A program made the translations under genes and the position numbers. DNA of 64,000 nt from Prorocentrum cordatum (lineage: Eukaryota; Sar; Dinophyceae; Prorocentrales; Prorocentraceae): positions 1 through 64,000 of the forward strand of contig CAUYUJ010002062.1 in assembly GCA_963575745.1 (NCBI GenBank). The letters are read 5' to 3'. The notes under the pieces were generated by a model, which worked only from the letters and a program-made list of their open reading frames with translations, was not told the DNA's origin and made no database searches. Positions 54,121 to 64,000 of this stretch are shown here, piece after piece; position 1 is the first letter of the stretch, and each line of letters starts with the position of its first letter.

Positions 54121-55640
54121 CCTATGGTAGCGGTGGTGGAAAATGGGTCCAGCATAACGGAGATTGCTGTCGACTGTGGCCTGGTTCAGACCGCAGCTGG
54201 CCTTCTGTTAACCTTGAGGCTTAAGCTAGAACCACGCGCGCGCTTCGCGCGCTCAGGTTCCAGCGCAGGCCAGGGCGCTGTCGCGACACCATGGATTCAT
54301 GCTACGACGCCTCGTGGACCTGACGCCAGCCTGCGCTACCTGTACGTGATTTTCGGACCAACTCGCTCCATATATTCTCCTACCGCGTCCTCCAACATTT
54401 CTTATACACCCATCCTCGCTCATCCTCCAATGTCTTTCGCTTGTGGCCATGTTTTACTTATCTCTCCTCTCGACTGTCTCCTCGTGCTAGGGGCTCTGCG
54501 GGACCTTCGAACTGTTCATGGCCAGCGTGGGTGGGTATTGAATATCAAGTGGGCCGGCTTGGAGTGTGGGGGTCTCTTAGGGATCATCCTGGAGTGTGCT
54601 GGGGCTGCCTTGGGGCTCGCCAGGGGGCGTCTTCGGGACTTTGGGGGAGCTCTCGGCGCCCTGCAGGAGGTGTTTGGGGACCTCTGGGGGGGGTCCTGGG
54701 ACGTCTTGGGCCGTCTTGGCCCCTGCCAGAAGCTCTACCAGGCTGTTTCGGGCTCCTACTGGGGCATCCTGGGGCCATATTGGGGCATTATTTGGGCGTT
54801 GTGGGACCATCTGGGCCCCCCCTGGAGAGCTTCCAAAGCCATCCGACCGAGAATACGGTGAGAGCTGCAAACTATAGAAAAACATGTTTTCTGAGATTTT
54901 GGCTCTCTGGGGCCTCTTTGGGGTTCGCTTGGGAGCTCCATCGGTGCATCTTGTGGCCCCTGGGGACTCGGAACGTCTTGTGACACCGTGGGCCGTCTTG
55001 GCGGCCAGTGGGCTTCCTCTTGACCCAGCGCGGAAAGGGCGAAAGAAAAACCCAGGGCCCAAATGTGGGTCCCTGACCCCAGGGGGGAAAACGACCTGCG
55101 AGGGGAGGCTGGAGAAGTGGGCCGCCCCAAGGTCCTTTGAGTCCCAGTCGCTGATGCACGGAGCAAGGTAGAGTCTTAGCACAGTAGTTGGTGCACGGAT
55201 GAAAGGACTGAGCACGAGTCAGGGGGGTAAAGCCGCACTCGCACAGGCATGCACAGTGACAACTGGTTGCGTTTCATGGGAAAGACGAGCAGCGTGAGGA
55301 GGAGGAGCAGGAGGGAGGTGGGGAGTAAGGCGGGAGGGAGAGGAAGGAGTGGGGAGGAGAGGGCGAGAGGCGCTGGAGGTACCGCTGCTAACCGTGCATG
55401 CCACGGAGGGCGAACTCGAGACGGTAATGCCAAGACCCCCTCGTTCTCCGTCCCCCTCTCCTTACTCTTTTCCGTGTCCTCTCCCTCTGTTTTCCTCCTC
55501 ATCGTCTTCTAAATCCTGCACCTCATCTTCCTGCTACCAGTCCCCCCCTCCTAAAAAATCCAGAACTGCCAACCTGGCTCGACACATCGACACATATTGG
55601 GGGGCAAATCAAATTGCATTGAGGGCATAAGCAGGTCACA
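54121..55640. other. Unassigned, with G-rich minisatellite at 54,570-54,830
   Basis: The central part has irregular units such as GGGGCATCCTGGGGCCATAT and CTTGGGGCTCGCC, antisense to the CAAGAYGGCCCC type at 56.2 and 60.4 kb. The 180-codon ORF across it (WGLLG-like) is repeat-derived. A short inverted repeat ACGCGCGCGCTTCGCGCGC lies at about 54,234-54,252. No gene recognised. Confidence 0.4.
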
Positions 55641-56222
55641 ACGGAGCCACCTCGACATTCTGTCAGCTTCCCCCCTTCACCCGCCACCTTCTCGTCTCCC
55701 ACTTCTCCACCTCTTCACCATCTTCTCCCCCTCCCACTTCTCCACCTCGTCTCCCTCGCCTTGCTCCCCTCTTTTCCAGAAGGGGGCGGCCACCCTCTGT
55801 TCGAACCGCCACACATGTACCACGTACCAACTTGTCTGGTCCGTTGCCCAAGGGTGTATAGGCAACGCGGAACGACACGAGTGATCGCCTCTGGAATGAG
55901 AGCGATAAAGCAACACTGCCGGGGTCTCGCGGCAAAGACGCATCTACCTGGCGCAAACTTCTCTAGTCGGTCGCCCAAGAGTTTGTACGCAATGCGATCT
56001 GGTGCAAAGAGCCTAAGCTGTAACCTACAGCCTGAGCTTCAGCACTGCTGGCAAAGGGTTGCTGGGGGGGCTCTGCCGGGGAAGCGGGGAGGGGGGGCCT
56101 GCTCCGCCTCTGCTCCGCTGCTCCGCTTGTGCTCTGTTTTCTGGGCAGGGCTGGAGCAAGTAAAAATCCGCCGGATTCCCACCCCAGAGGCCAGAGAGCC
56201 CAAGAAGGCCGCCAGATGTTTC
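55641..56222. other. Unassigned, with a ~130-bp spaced direct repeat
   Basis: ACTTGTCTGGTCCGTTGCCC (55,829) and ACTTCTCTAGTCGGTCGCCC (55,959) start two related blocks. A TCTCCACCTC pyrimidine region lies at 55,665-55,765. No gene recognised. Confidence 0.45.
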
Positions 56223-56224
56223 CC

Positions 56225-56640
56225 AGACGGCTCAAGATGCACCCAAGATAAGACAGGATGCCCTGAAGATGGCCCAAGAGCGCCCCTGGAGTCCTCCAAG
56301 ACGGCCCCAAAGGCGTTCAAGATGGCCCCACGACGGCCCAAGAGGCTCCGGAGACGGCCCCAAGAGGGTCCCAAGACGGCCCCAGACGCCTCCAAGACGG
56401 CCCCTATACGCCTCCAAGACGGCCAAGATGGCCTCCAAGGCGGCCCTGAAGAGCCCAGGGAGGGTTCCCAGGCGGCGCAGCGAGGCGCCCAAGACGGCTT
56501 CCGACGGCACCCGACGGGCCAGAAACGCCCTAACGCAGCCCAACAAGCTTCCAAGAAGCCCCCAACAAGCTCAAAGATCCCCTCAAGAGGCCTCCTCCGG
56601 CCCCAAGACGGCCCCATAGGCCTCCAAGCGAACCCGAGCA
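56225..56640. repeat. CCAAGACGGCCCC minisatellite
   Basis: About 20 irregular units of CTCCAAGACGGCCCC and CAAGATGGCC at 13-17 bp spacing. Same family as 60,235-60,640. Confidence 0.8.
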
Positions 56641-56784
56641 CCACCAGGAGCGCCCCGGATCGGCGGCTCTGGCCAGCCCCAGGGATGAGAAGAATAGACA
56701 GGATGCAGATGGGGAGAAACTGTTTGCCAACCAGCGGCGCGTCGGCGCACTCGTGTGCAAGCGGGACGCTCCACGTCACACTCC

Positions 56785-56908
56785 CTCCTCCCCCTCCTCC
56801 TCCTCCTCCTCCTCCTCCTCCTCCTCCTCCTCCTCCTCCTCCTCCATCTCCTCCTCCTCCTCCTCCTCCTCCTCCTCCTCCTCCTCCTCCTCCTCCTCCT
56901 CCTCCTCT
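56785..56908. repeat. TCC tract
   Basis: Nearly pure CTC with one CATCTC interruption. Confidence 0.96.
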
Positions 56909-57064
56909 GCATGCACACACGGCGGGGGTGCAAACCATGGCACAGCACGAGCCGAGCCGCACCTGCGGGCCACGCGCCAGGGCGGCAGACCTCTGCAAGC
57001 AGGGGCGCGAGGCCGCTCTCGGGCCACACCTCGAGGAGCAAACCGGTGCGAGGCGTGCAGCGCG

Positions 57065-57480
57065 GGGGGGGAAACCAGCATTTAACGACGGCCTGGCCTT
57101 ACGTTGCTCCCATCGTACTTGAGGACCACATCCCAGAACGAAGTTCGAGCACCCAGAAAGGTATCGAGACAATGTCGAACTATCGACTCCCGGGGCCCGA
57201 CTCGTGAACACCCTCCCGTTTCGGTACTTTCTTAGTGCTCGAAATTCTTGCTGGAATTCTTTTTTTCTTGGCTAAAGTAGGTTGGAACATCGTAAGCCTG
57301 GCCGCTCTGCGGGCCGCACATGGGGTGGCAGACCAAGCTCCAACGACCGCCAGAAACGTGCTCCGGGCCCCATCGGCCGCCCCCGTGCACGCGCGGGCGA
57401 TCCGCTGTCTCAGCTCGAGCTGATCTGCTTGCTCGCCCTTGTCCCTTACGCCCATCTCCCTCACCCTTCCATTATTCTCC
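57065..57480. other. Unassigned, possible short exon
   Basis: A plus ORF at 57,235-57,423 starts with a hydrophobic segment, LEILAGILFFLAKVGWNIVS, then AALRAAHGVADQAPTTARNV. Too short to assign. Confidence 0.25.
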
Positions 57481-57499
57481 TCATTCCCTTGTCATTATC

Positions 57500-57680
57500 C
57501 TCCTCCTCCTCCTGCTCCTCCTGCTCCTCCTCATCATCATCCTCTTCCCTCCTCATCATCATTACTATCATCACCATCACCATCACCATCACCATCACCA
57601 TCACCATCACCATCACCATCACCATCACCATCACCATCACCATCACCATCACCATCACCATCACCATCACCATCACCACC
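57500..57680. repeat. CCATCA hexamer tract
   Basis: (ACCATC)n at 57,567-57,677, about 18 perfect copies, preceded by CCTCCTCATCATC repeats. Confidence 0.96.
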
Positions 57681-57689
57681 TGCTTCGCA

Positions 57690-59270
57690 TCCCCCCCTCT
57701 CGCAGTCCGCCTGCTCATCTCCCTCCTCCTCCTTCCTCCCTTTCCCCACTCCCCCCTCCTCTCCATATCATCCTCCTCATCCCTCTCGTCTCCTCCCTGC
57801 ACTCTCTCCCGTTTCTTGCCCAAGCGTGGTTGCGACTGGTTGCTTGCACGTTCTATGCTGCGTCCTGTTTCCTGCTCGCCCTCATTCCCACTCTCTACCA
57901 TCTTTCTCTTCCTCATGCTCCACTGCCTGCTCCACCTCCGCCTTCTCACCCTCATAATCCTCATATTTATCCGACTTTCCAACTTTCTTCTCCTCCTCGA
58001 TCCTTCCTCCCTCGATGGCTCCGTTCTCTGTCCCTCGAAGATGACCTGATCACGAGACAAGGCAACGTCACAACGGAGTGACTGCACGTCGCGATACCTG
58101 CTCAGGGCAATGTCGGGGCCTCGTGATCGACACATTCAAAAATGATTGGTGCCCATTTTGGGGTCTTGAAGCCGACTGGCAAGACTCTCTACAGGAGTCC
58201 CGGAACTGCCTTGGATGACCTCCAAGCAAAATGCGCACGCAACATCTTATGAAATTTGGACGCCCGCGCTGGCCGGGATAGCTCTGGCCCCGGATGACTC
58301 TGGCTTGGGGCTTGGGCCCCCGCGGCACGGATCAGGAGATGCCCCTGACCAACCCCCAGCCCCGAGAGGATTCCGGGGGGCCGGGCTGGACGCCCGCCCC
58401 GGGTACCCAGGACACAGCCGGTCCGGAGGAACTCTGGCGTGGGACCCCGAGGCACGGATAACCCCCCCCCAGGGGGTCACATGCGAACCCTACCCTTACC
58501 CCCCACGATTTCTGAGGGGGAGGCGGGGCCGTGTAGGGCCAGGCACTGGGCCACTCCAGCATGGGCCACACGCAAGAGCGACCTGCAGTGCGCAGAGGAA
58601 GGGGGCGCGAGGTGGCCAAACCCAAGCGCGCAAGCGGCCTCTGCCGCACCGCACTCGGCGATCGGGGGGACCCTGAGGAGCCCGCACCGGAGACCACTCT
58701 GGCGAAGGGTCATTCCACGGGACTGTGCTGTGCCAGACTGCCCATCGGTCGGAAGACGCAGGCAGAAATAGGAAGCAGGAGGGCGTTGGAAGTGGATTGG
58801 GCCTCCACCCGCCCCCTGACGAGGGCGGAAAACGGGAAACCGCTCGATCCTTGAAGCAGGAAGGCGCCTCAAGTAGATTGGGATCTGGGAATCCAAAAAT
58901 ACCTGCACGTCGTTCATTTCTAAGCGTGCTCATTATTAATTGTGCTCGTTTTTAATCGTTCCTGGCTCCCTAGTGGCCATGAAGAGGCCCAGGATAGAGC
59001 AATTAGAAACGAAAGGATCCTGGCCCCCAAAAAATCAAAGAACTCCCGAATACTTAGAAATGAACAACGTGTACCATCAACGGCCGATGGGCGGGCCCGT
59101 TTTCGACGACGGACATCTGCCAGCGCCGCTGCGTCGGAGGGCCTGCCAGGCGAAGGGCGGCTTCCCGCGGCACCGCGGGCGCTCGGGCCGATCCTGCAGC
59201 TCGGCCGGGGCGGGCTGCTCCAGCGCCTCCTCTGCGGGTGCGGGCGCCGCGGGTCGGTGCGCGGCGCTGC
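57690..59270. other. Unassigned region with small direct repeats
   Basis: Pyrimidine-rich to 58,010. Direct repeats include a GACTCTGG/AACTCTGG block with GGCACGGAT (about 58,299 and 58,431) and GAAGCAGGARGGCG with AAGTRGATTGGG (about 58,780 and 58,854). No gene recognised. Confidence 0.4.
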
Positions 59271-59282
59271 TTCGGACTGGGC

Positions 59283-59441
59283 TTGGGTCGGGCATGTCCC
59301 CCTGCACGGGGGATTTTGGGCGAAAAATTGAAGACACTAAAAAAATACTCCGAAGATGATCAAAAATAGCAAAAAATGGTCGCCAGACTATTTTTGACTA
59401 TCTTTAAAGATTCCACCTGTAGGGGGACAGGCCCGACTGAA
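59283..59441 (+). mobile_element. MITE-like family F, copy 2, with 8-bp target duplication
   Basis: Left end TTGGGTCGGGCATGTCCCCC; right end GGGGGACAGGCCCGACTGAA, near-perfect inverse. GACTGGGC flanks both sides directly (59,275-59,282 and 59,442-59,449). The interior has CGAAAAATTGAAG and GACTATTTTTGACTATC, matching copy 1. 159 bp, non-coding. An 8-bp target duplication is typical of hAT-type transposition. Confidence 0.82.
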
Positions 59442-59449
59442 GACTGGGC

Positions 59450-60234
59450 GCAAGTCCTTGTGCTGCATCCTCGGGGGACCTCGTCTGTCCCGTCGCGGCC
59501 CCATCCGCGTCGGATCCGTGTCGAGTCCATGTCGGCCTCATCGGATCCGTATGGAGTCCGCGTCGGAGCTGCGCCCCCATCCGCGTCGAGCCCGGGTCGA
59601 GCCCGCGTCGGGCACGAGAGAAGACACCAGAGCTGGGGACAGGCGAGGTCCCCCAAAGATGCAACGTAAAGAGTCCTCCCGCTTCCTCTCGTTGCGAGAA
59701 GATCGGGACGGACGGCTTCTGGCCGCTCTTGGCCGGGACGAGAGACCGATCAAGGGGACCCGCTGCAGACCTTCAGGGTCGACGCTGTGAACATGGCGCG
59801 ACGTCGGGGTTCTGGGTCGCCCTCGGGACCGTCGGCGAATCATACCACTCCAAAAATACAATTCCTGCCCAGTAACCATGCAACGTTGGGAGGGACGTTG
59901 ATAGGAAATACAAGGATATGTTTCAACCCTCGCATATAACACGCGCGGCACGTACGTGGGCAGATAGGGCGCATGTGCCGTGGGCACGTGATCCCAAGCG
60001 GCACCAGACACACAGACTACCCAACGACCCCCGAGCATCTTCCCTTAAAGTCAGAAGGGGAGGATCAAGAGTATATTCGTGCCTGCTGCCAAAAAGCAGC
60101 ACTGACATTGCGAAAAAGGGACAGGAGAACGTTGCAGGCAACAGGCGCCTGGCGTACGCAGTTCGGAGCTTAAGCTGGCATCCAAGATCGCTCGAGGTAG
60201 CCCCCAACGGTTTTATCTAGCTTTTAACATGCCT
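59450..60234. other. Unassigned, with GTCGGATCCG repeats at 59,500-59,615
   Basis: Short repeats such as CGTCGGATCC and TCGAGTCC/TCGAGCCC at about 10-bp spacing. No gene recognised in the rest. Confidence 0.4.
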
Positions 60235-60640
60235 CCACGAGCCCTGAAGATCGCCCCAGGGCGGCTCCAAGTGCCCTCCGAGCCTCCACAGGAGGCCCCC
60301 AAGAAAGCATAATCCTTCAAACATGTTGTGTGTTTCAATGGTTGTCGCTTTCTCGCTTTTTCTCTTCCGACGGGCTCGCGAAGCTTAGAAATGGCTCCAA
60401 GGCTCCTGCGTGACCCAAGAGGGTCCCAAGAGGGACCCAAAAAGGTCCCCTAAGAGCGCCCGAGACCGCCCCAAGAGGCTCGTTTTCGGGTCCCCTGCGG
60501 GGGGACGCTACTTGAATACTCCCTCATTTTCGATGGCGTCCAAGATGGCCCCAAGAGGGATCCCCCAGTCTCCCAAGAGGGGCCCAAGAAGCCCCAAAGT
60601 CGGCCCAAAGAAAGGCCCAAGATACCCCAAGAGCGTTCCA
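60235..60640. repeat. CCCAAGAGG minisatellite
   Basis: Irregular GGTCCCAAGAGGGACCC, GGCCCAAGA and CTCCAAG units, interrupted by unrelated sequence at 60,310-60,400. Confidence 0.7.
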
Positions 60641-60842
60641 AGAACGCGACAAAAACGCTTTCTTGATCAGCGTGACTCGCCTGGGCATCGTTGCTGGATA
60701 GGCCAGTGAGGATTTGTCAAAGCGTCGAGATTTTCAATCCGCGGCCCCCAGAAGCCGCAACACCTTCTCAAGGGGGTGATGGCAGTTTCTCGTTCCGCAA
60801 AAAATCGATACCGAAATGCAAAAAACGCACTCGGCTATTATT

Positions 60843-61572
60843 GAAACATGATCGGCCCATAAACCCAGAAAGGATTAAAAAAGGCATGGCAACGTTTTCA
60901 AGGCACTTGACTGGGCAACGGGCACTTGAAATGCTGAATGTATCGATCTGGATGTACCATGCCAAGGGCTGTGCTGTGCTTTCCCGTGCTGAGTTGCGAT
61001 GTGCCATGCCACGATTGTACTCCATACCGTTGTGGGTCGAGTCCTTCTTTGCATTCGAACCCTGGCCGGACTGATCTGGATCTTAAGCTCGAGCTGCCTG
61101 AGCACATTGTAGCTGCCCCAGAGCTAGTTGAAGTGGAAACGTGCGGGACGTTCAATCAACTCGACCTCCTAATCCGACTCAGCTCCGAAAAGGAACGACA
61201 CGACACCGGGCACAGGCTCACGGACGCGCCACAGGATGCGCCAGGGGCGCAATAGGGGATGCGCCAGGGGGCGTGTCAGGGGGACGTATCAGGGGACGTG
61301 CCCTGGACGTGTCAGGGAGCTGCCACGGGACGTGCCAAGGAGCGTGCCATGTGGCGGCCAAAAGACGCCATGCCAAGGGACGTTTCAAGGGGCGCGCCAC
61401 GGAACGGGCAGGGGAAACGCCTGGGGACGAGCCAGGAAACGGGACAGAGGACGAGCCGGGGAACGTGACACGCCGAGTGGCGTGCTAGGGGACGTGCCAG
61501 GGCACGTCACGCCAGAACGTCGCAAGGAACGCGCCAAGGGACGCGCCAGCGCGCTAGGGGACGCCCCAAGGA
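60843..61572 (+). repeat. Leader plus 12-bp satellite module, copy 2
   Basis: The leader (60,843-61,132) follows the copy at 32,945 base for base with many substitutions: ACATGATCGGCCCA, GATGTACCATGCC, GATCTGGATCTTAAGCTCGA and GCTGCCTGAGCACATTGTAG. A ~90-bp insertion precedes the GGGACGTGCCA array (61,225-61,572). Confidence 0.82.
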
Positions 61573-61599
61573 CGGGCGGGGTTGGACTGCGACGCACTC

Positions 61600-62560
61600 G
61601 ACTGCGACAATCGTCTCGCTCGAGACATCCTCAGCAAATCCTCATGTTAGACATCCGCCTGAGCGACATGGACATGTGACAACAAGCGTCTCGCTCGAGA
61701 CATCCTCAACACATCTTCATATTAGAAATCCGCCTGGGCGATCTGGGCACGTGAAAAAAGCGTCTCGCACGAGACGTTCTCAACACCTCCTCATGCTAGA
61801 CATCTGCCTGGGCAACCTGGACGTAAGATAGAACAGGCGTCTCGCTCGAGACATCCAGTCCGAATCCTCATGTTAGACATCCGCCTGGGCGATCTGGACA
61901 CATGAAAACAAGCGTTTCGCTCATCACATCCTCAACAGATTCTCATGCTAGTCATCGGCCTGGGCGACCTGGACACGTAAAAACAAGCGGTTCGCTCGAG
62001 ATATCCTCAACACATCTTCATGATAGACATCCGCCTGGGCGACCTGGGCACATGAAAACAAGCGTTTCGCTCGAGACGTTCTCAACACCTCCTCATGCTA
62101 GATAGACATCCGCCTGGGCGACCTGGACATGTGAAACCAGACGTCTCACTCGAGACATCCTCAACACATCCTCATGGTAGACATCTGCCTGGGCAACCTG
62201 GACACGTGAAAACCAGCGTTTGGCTCGAGACGTCCTCAACAACTCCTCATGCCAAACATCCGCCTGGGCAACCTGGACGCGTGGAACCAAGCGTCTCGCT
62301 CGAGACATCCGCAAGACCAGGGCACGTGAAAACAGGCATTTCGCCTGAGACATCCTCTGAACTCCGGTCCCAGGACAAGAGCGGTCTATAACACAAAACA
62401 TGCGTTTCGCTCGAGACATTCTCAACAAATGCTGCAAAACAAGCGTTTCGCTCGAGACCTCCGCAACAAACGAACATGTTTACTTGATACACTGTTTTTT
62501 ATCGATCGGAATTTCGAAAGCCATCGTTTCGCTCGGGATATCCTCAACTCTTTAATTCGC
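61600..62560. repeat. ~75-bp satellite with CGTTTCGCTCGAGACATCC
   Basis: About twelve units; the GCTCGAGAC marker recurs at 73-79 bp spacing (61619, 61692, 61767, 61843, 61919, 61994, 62069, 62148, 62222). Units also carry GACATCCGCCTGGGCGACCT and GGACACGTGAAAACAAGCG. The palindromic XhoI-like core CTCGAG is in most units. Confidence 0.92.
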
Positions 62561-62743
62561 TGGCTCTACGCGACCTCGTTATTCATCGCAAAATAAGATC
62601 GCGGGACCTACGCAAGTCGAGGCTGAGGTCGATTTGCTACGGGCGGTTAAATCATCTCACATTTAAAAGGACCCTCTCCTCCAACTTCGGAACTTTTTGC
62701 GACGTCGGCCCCAGGGCGTCGGTCCCTGGGGCTGGATCTTCTA

Positions 62744-62980
62744 CCCTGACTCCAGGTCCGCCGTACTCTGGTCGACTTCGCCAGTAGGGCAGAATGTTCT
62801 GCCCTACTGGTCAAACTTCTTTGACGCCGATATCCGCCCGACTTTCCCGTCGTTGTTTCATTTCCGCCCATCTATTGCGGGGCTAGCCGCGTTACTTGTT
62901 CGAATTTTTTCGTGGGGCATTCCCGACACAACTGTAAGTCGGAACATCAACCAAAATACACCAAATCCTGAGTCAGGGTT
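62744..62980 (+). mobile_element. MITE-like family A, copy 3
   Basis: Left terminus ACCCTGACTCCAGGTCCGCC, right terminus ACCAAATCCTGAGTCAGGGT (inverse, with mismatches inside). Interior GGCAGAATGTTCTGCCCTAC is palindromic, like the equivalent block of copy 1. Confidence 0.8.
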
Positions 62981-63328
62981 CGCTGACATCCGCTGGTGTA
63001 ATTTCGTCAATCCGCGGCCTCAGAGCGGGAAAACGTAAGACTCGGGTTCGGGGGACTCGGGTTCGCCTGACGGGGCCGTCATGAAAATGACGAGACCCAA
63101 TCTGAAATCTGACGCGAACTCCCGCTGCAAACATCCCACGCAAACTGGACCGTCAAAATCCAGGACGCGCTCGTCAAAAAGCGTCGGCTAATTCCAGTTC
63201 CGGCGTACTCGAATCCTACGTTTCCCCGATCAGACGCCCCGACAGCTAGCCGCTAACGTCCCCGAGGGGTAGTTCTTCATTCCAGAACCGCTCATGATTA
63301 TCATTGGCGGCGCGCACAAGGGGGTAAG
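62981..63328. other. Unassigned sequence
   Basis: Holds GACTCGGGTTCGGGGGACTC short repeats and no recognisable gene. Confidence 0.4.
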
Positions 63329-63329
63329 G

Positions 63330-63475
63330 GGGAGGGGCGAAGGCTTCTCAGAAGGGGGCTGCTTCCGAGAAGGCGCTGGCACTGCATCTATACAGGGAAG
63401 GCCCGCGCCTCTCTAAGAAGAGCAGGGGTGCTGCCAAGAAGCCTCCCCCCCTCCCATCTGCCCCCTCCCTGCGCG
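63330..63475 (+). mobile_element. Inverted-repeat family H, copy 3
   Basis: Left end GGGGCGAAGGCTTCTCAGAA is an approximate inverse of the right part GCTGCCAAGAAGCCTCCCCC. Shared blocks GAGAAGGCGCTGGC and GGAAGGCCCGCGCC match 19.97 kb. Confidence 0.6.
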
Positions 63476-63540
63476 TGGCCGACGACCGCTGGCCGCTCGC
63501 GCCCCCATAGGGGTAGTTATTCGCCCCGGCTCCTATCTCT

Positions 63541-63645
63541 GATGGGAGGAGGAGGAGGAGGAGGAGGAGGAGGAGGAGGAGGAGGAGGAGGAGAAGGGAA
63601 GAAGAGGAAGAAGGAAGAGGAGGAGGAGGAGGAGGAGGAGGAGGA
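63541..63645. repeat. GGA tract
   Basis: GGA/GAA repeats. Confidence 0.95.
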
Positions 63646-63749
63646 CACCCGTGGCCCGACGGCGGCCCCCCGCGAGGGCCGAGCTCCGGCCTCCCAGGGG
63701 GCCTCCGCGTGCGGCGCCTGCGCACCGCAGGCGCCGAGGCGCAACACTG

Positions 63750-64000
63750 ACGGGGGCCCTGGGACACACAAACAGATACACACAAGTACAAGGATTTCCC
63801 ACATTTTCCTATGTCTTCTGGGTTTTCGTCTTCCCCCCGCCCGAGTCGTCGCGACACGAATCTGCCGCGTTCTCTGGTCGCTTGTCGCTGTGACGCCATC
63901 TTGGAAACGCATTGGGGTCGTGGGGTTTGGGTGTACCTGTCGATGCATGTTTCGTCTTCCCCCCACCTCCCATATTCTCCCACATTTTCCGGGGGATCGA
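63750..64000 (+). repeat. GGGGCCCAGGGACACAC dispersed repeat, copy 5, with an insertion, cut by window end
   Basis: Begins GGGGGCCCTGGGACACACAA. The block TTTCGTCTTCCCCCC, present once in other copies, occurs at 63,824-63,838 and 63,950-63,964, bracketing 111 extra bases. The repeat then resumes (CTCCCATATTCTCCCACAT) and reaches GGGGGATCGA at the window edge. Confidence 0.78.

Noticed and set aside
61600-62560. CRISPR-like array of 75-bp units with palindromic CTCGAG
   Set aside because: Whole units are repeated with no unique spacers, and the genome is eukaryotic in character.
1-64000. Dinoflagellate spliced leader, tRNA, 5S or rRNA genes
   Set aside because: Looked for the spliced-leader core and tRNA T-loop boxes by eye and found no convincing match; a covariance-model scan would be needed to exclude them.

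Overview
The window looks like nuclear DNA of a dinoflagellate. The strongest evidence is a ~9.8 kb retroelement polyprotein on the minus strand at the left end. Its domain order is: transmembrane N-terminus, Cys/His pairs, CCCH-finger gag-like region, methyltransferase-like region, reverse transcriptase, RNase H. I recognise this from general knowledge as a type very common in Symbiodiniaceae-like genomes; no search was run. The remaining 54 kb supports that view: very high repeat density, GC-rich DNA, long trinucleotide tracts, many palindromic non-autonomous elements and almost no conventional genes. I did not see a dinoflagellate spliced-leader sequence, rRNA or tRNA. The genus cannot be told from this sequence.

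Layout. 1-9,837 (minus): polyprotein split into six overlapping frames by five apparent frameshifts, running off the left edge. 10-16 kb: a leader + microsatellite + 90-bp satellite composite, then a large pyrimidine tract facing a purine tract. 16-24 kb: TTG tracts, a GTGGCCCC minisatellite, three copies of a ~160-bp dispersed repeat and several inverted-repeat elements (MITE-like). 24-29 kb: more palindromic elements, an inverted copy of the composite, 26-bp and 73-bp satellites. 29-32.9 kb: mostly unassignable. 32.9-44.4 kb: satellites laid end to end (12, 42, 21, 73, 6/155 and 90 bp units), interrupted by one plausible exon-like ORF at 35.3-36.05 kb. 44.4-50 kb: a decayed coding fragment, palindromic elements, GGGCTATA and a 540-bp alternating GTGCGC tract. 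50-54 kb: a TIR-bounded composite with a 77-bp satellite. 54-64 kb: minisatellites, further palindromic elements, and second copies of families seen earlier.

How it fits together. Outside the retroelement almost every base belongs to a recurring family. I named eight inverted-repeat families A to H from the sequence itself: A at 22.85, 48.59 and 62.75 kb; B at 23.28 and 53.58; C at 24.29 and 36.06; D at 48.10; E at 45.14; F at 18.90 and 59.28; G at 50.09 and 50.87; H at 19.97, 53.51 and 63.33. Several satellites are not free-standing: they sit in modules with conserved flanks that recur elsewhere in the window, sometimes inverted, with different repeat numbers. This suggests array-carrying mobile or template-copied modules rather than simple local slippage. 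All comparisons were made by eye; copy numbers and boundaries are approximate.
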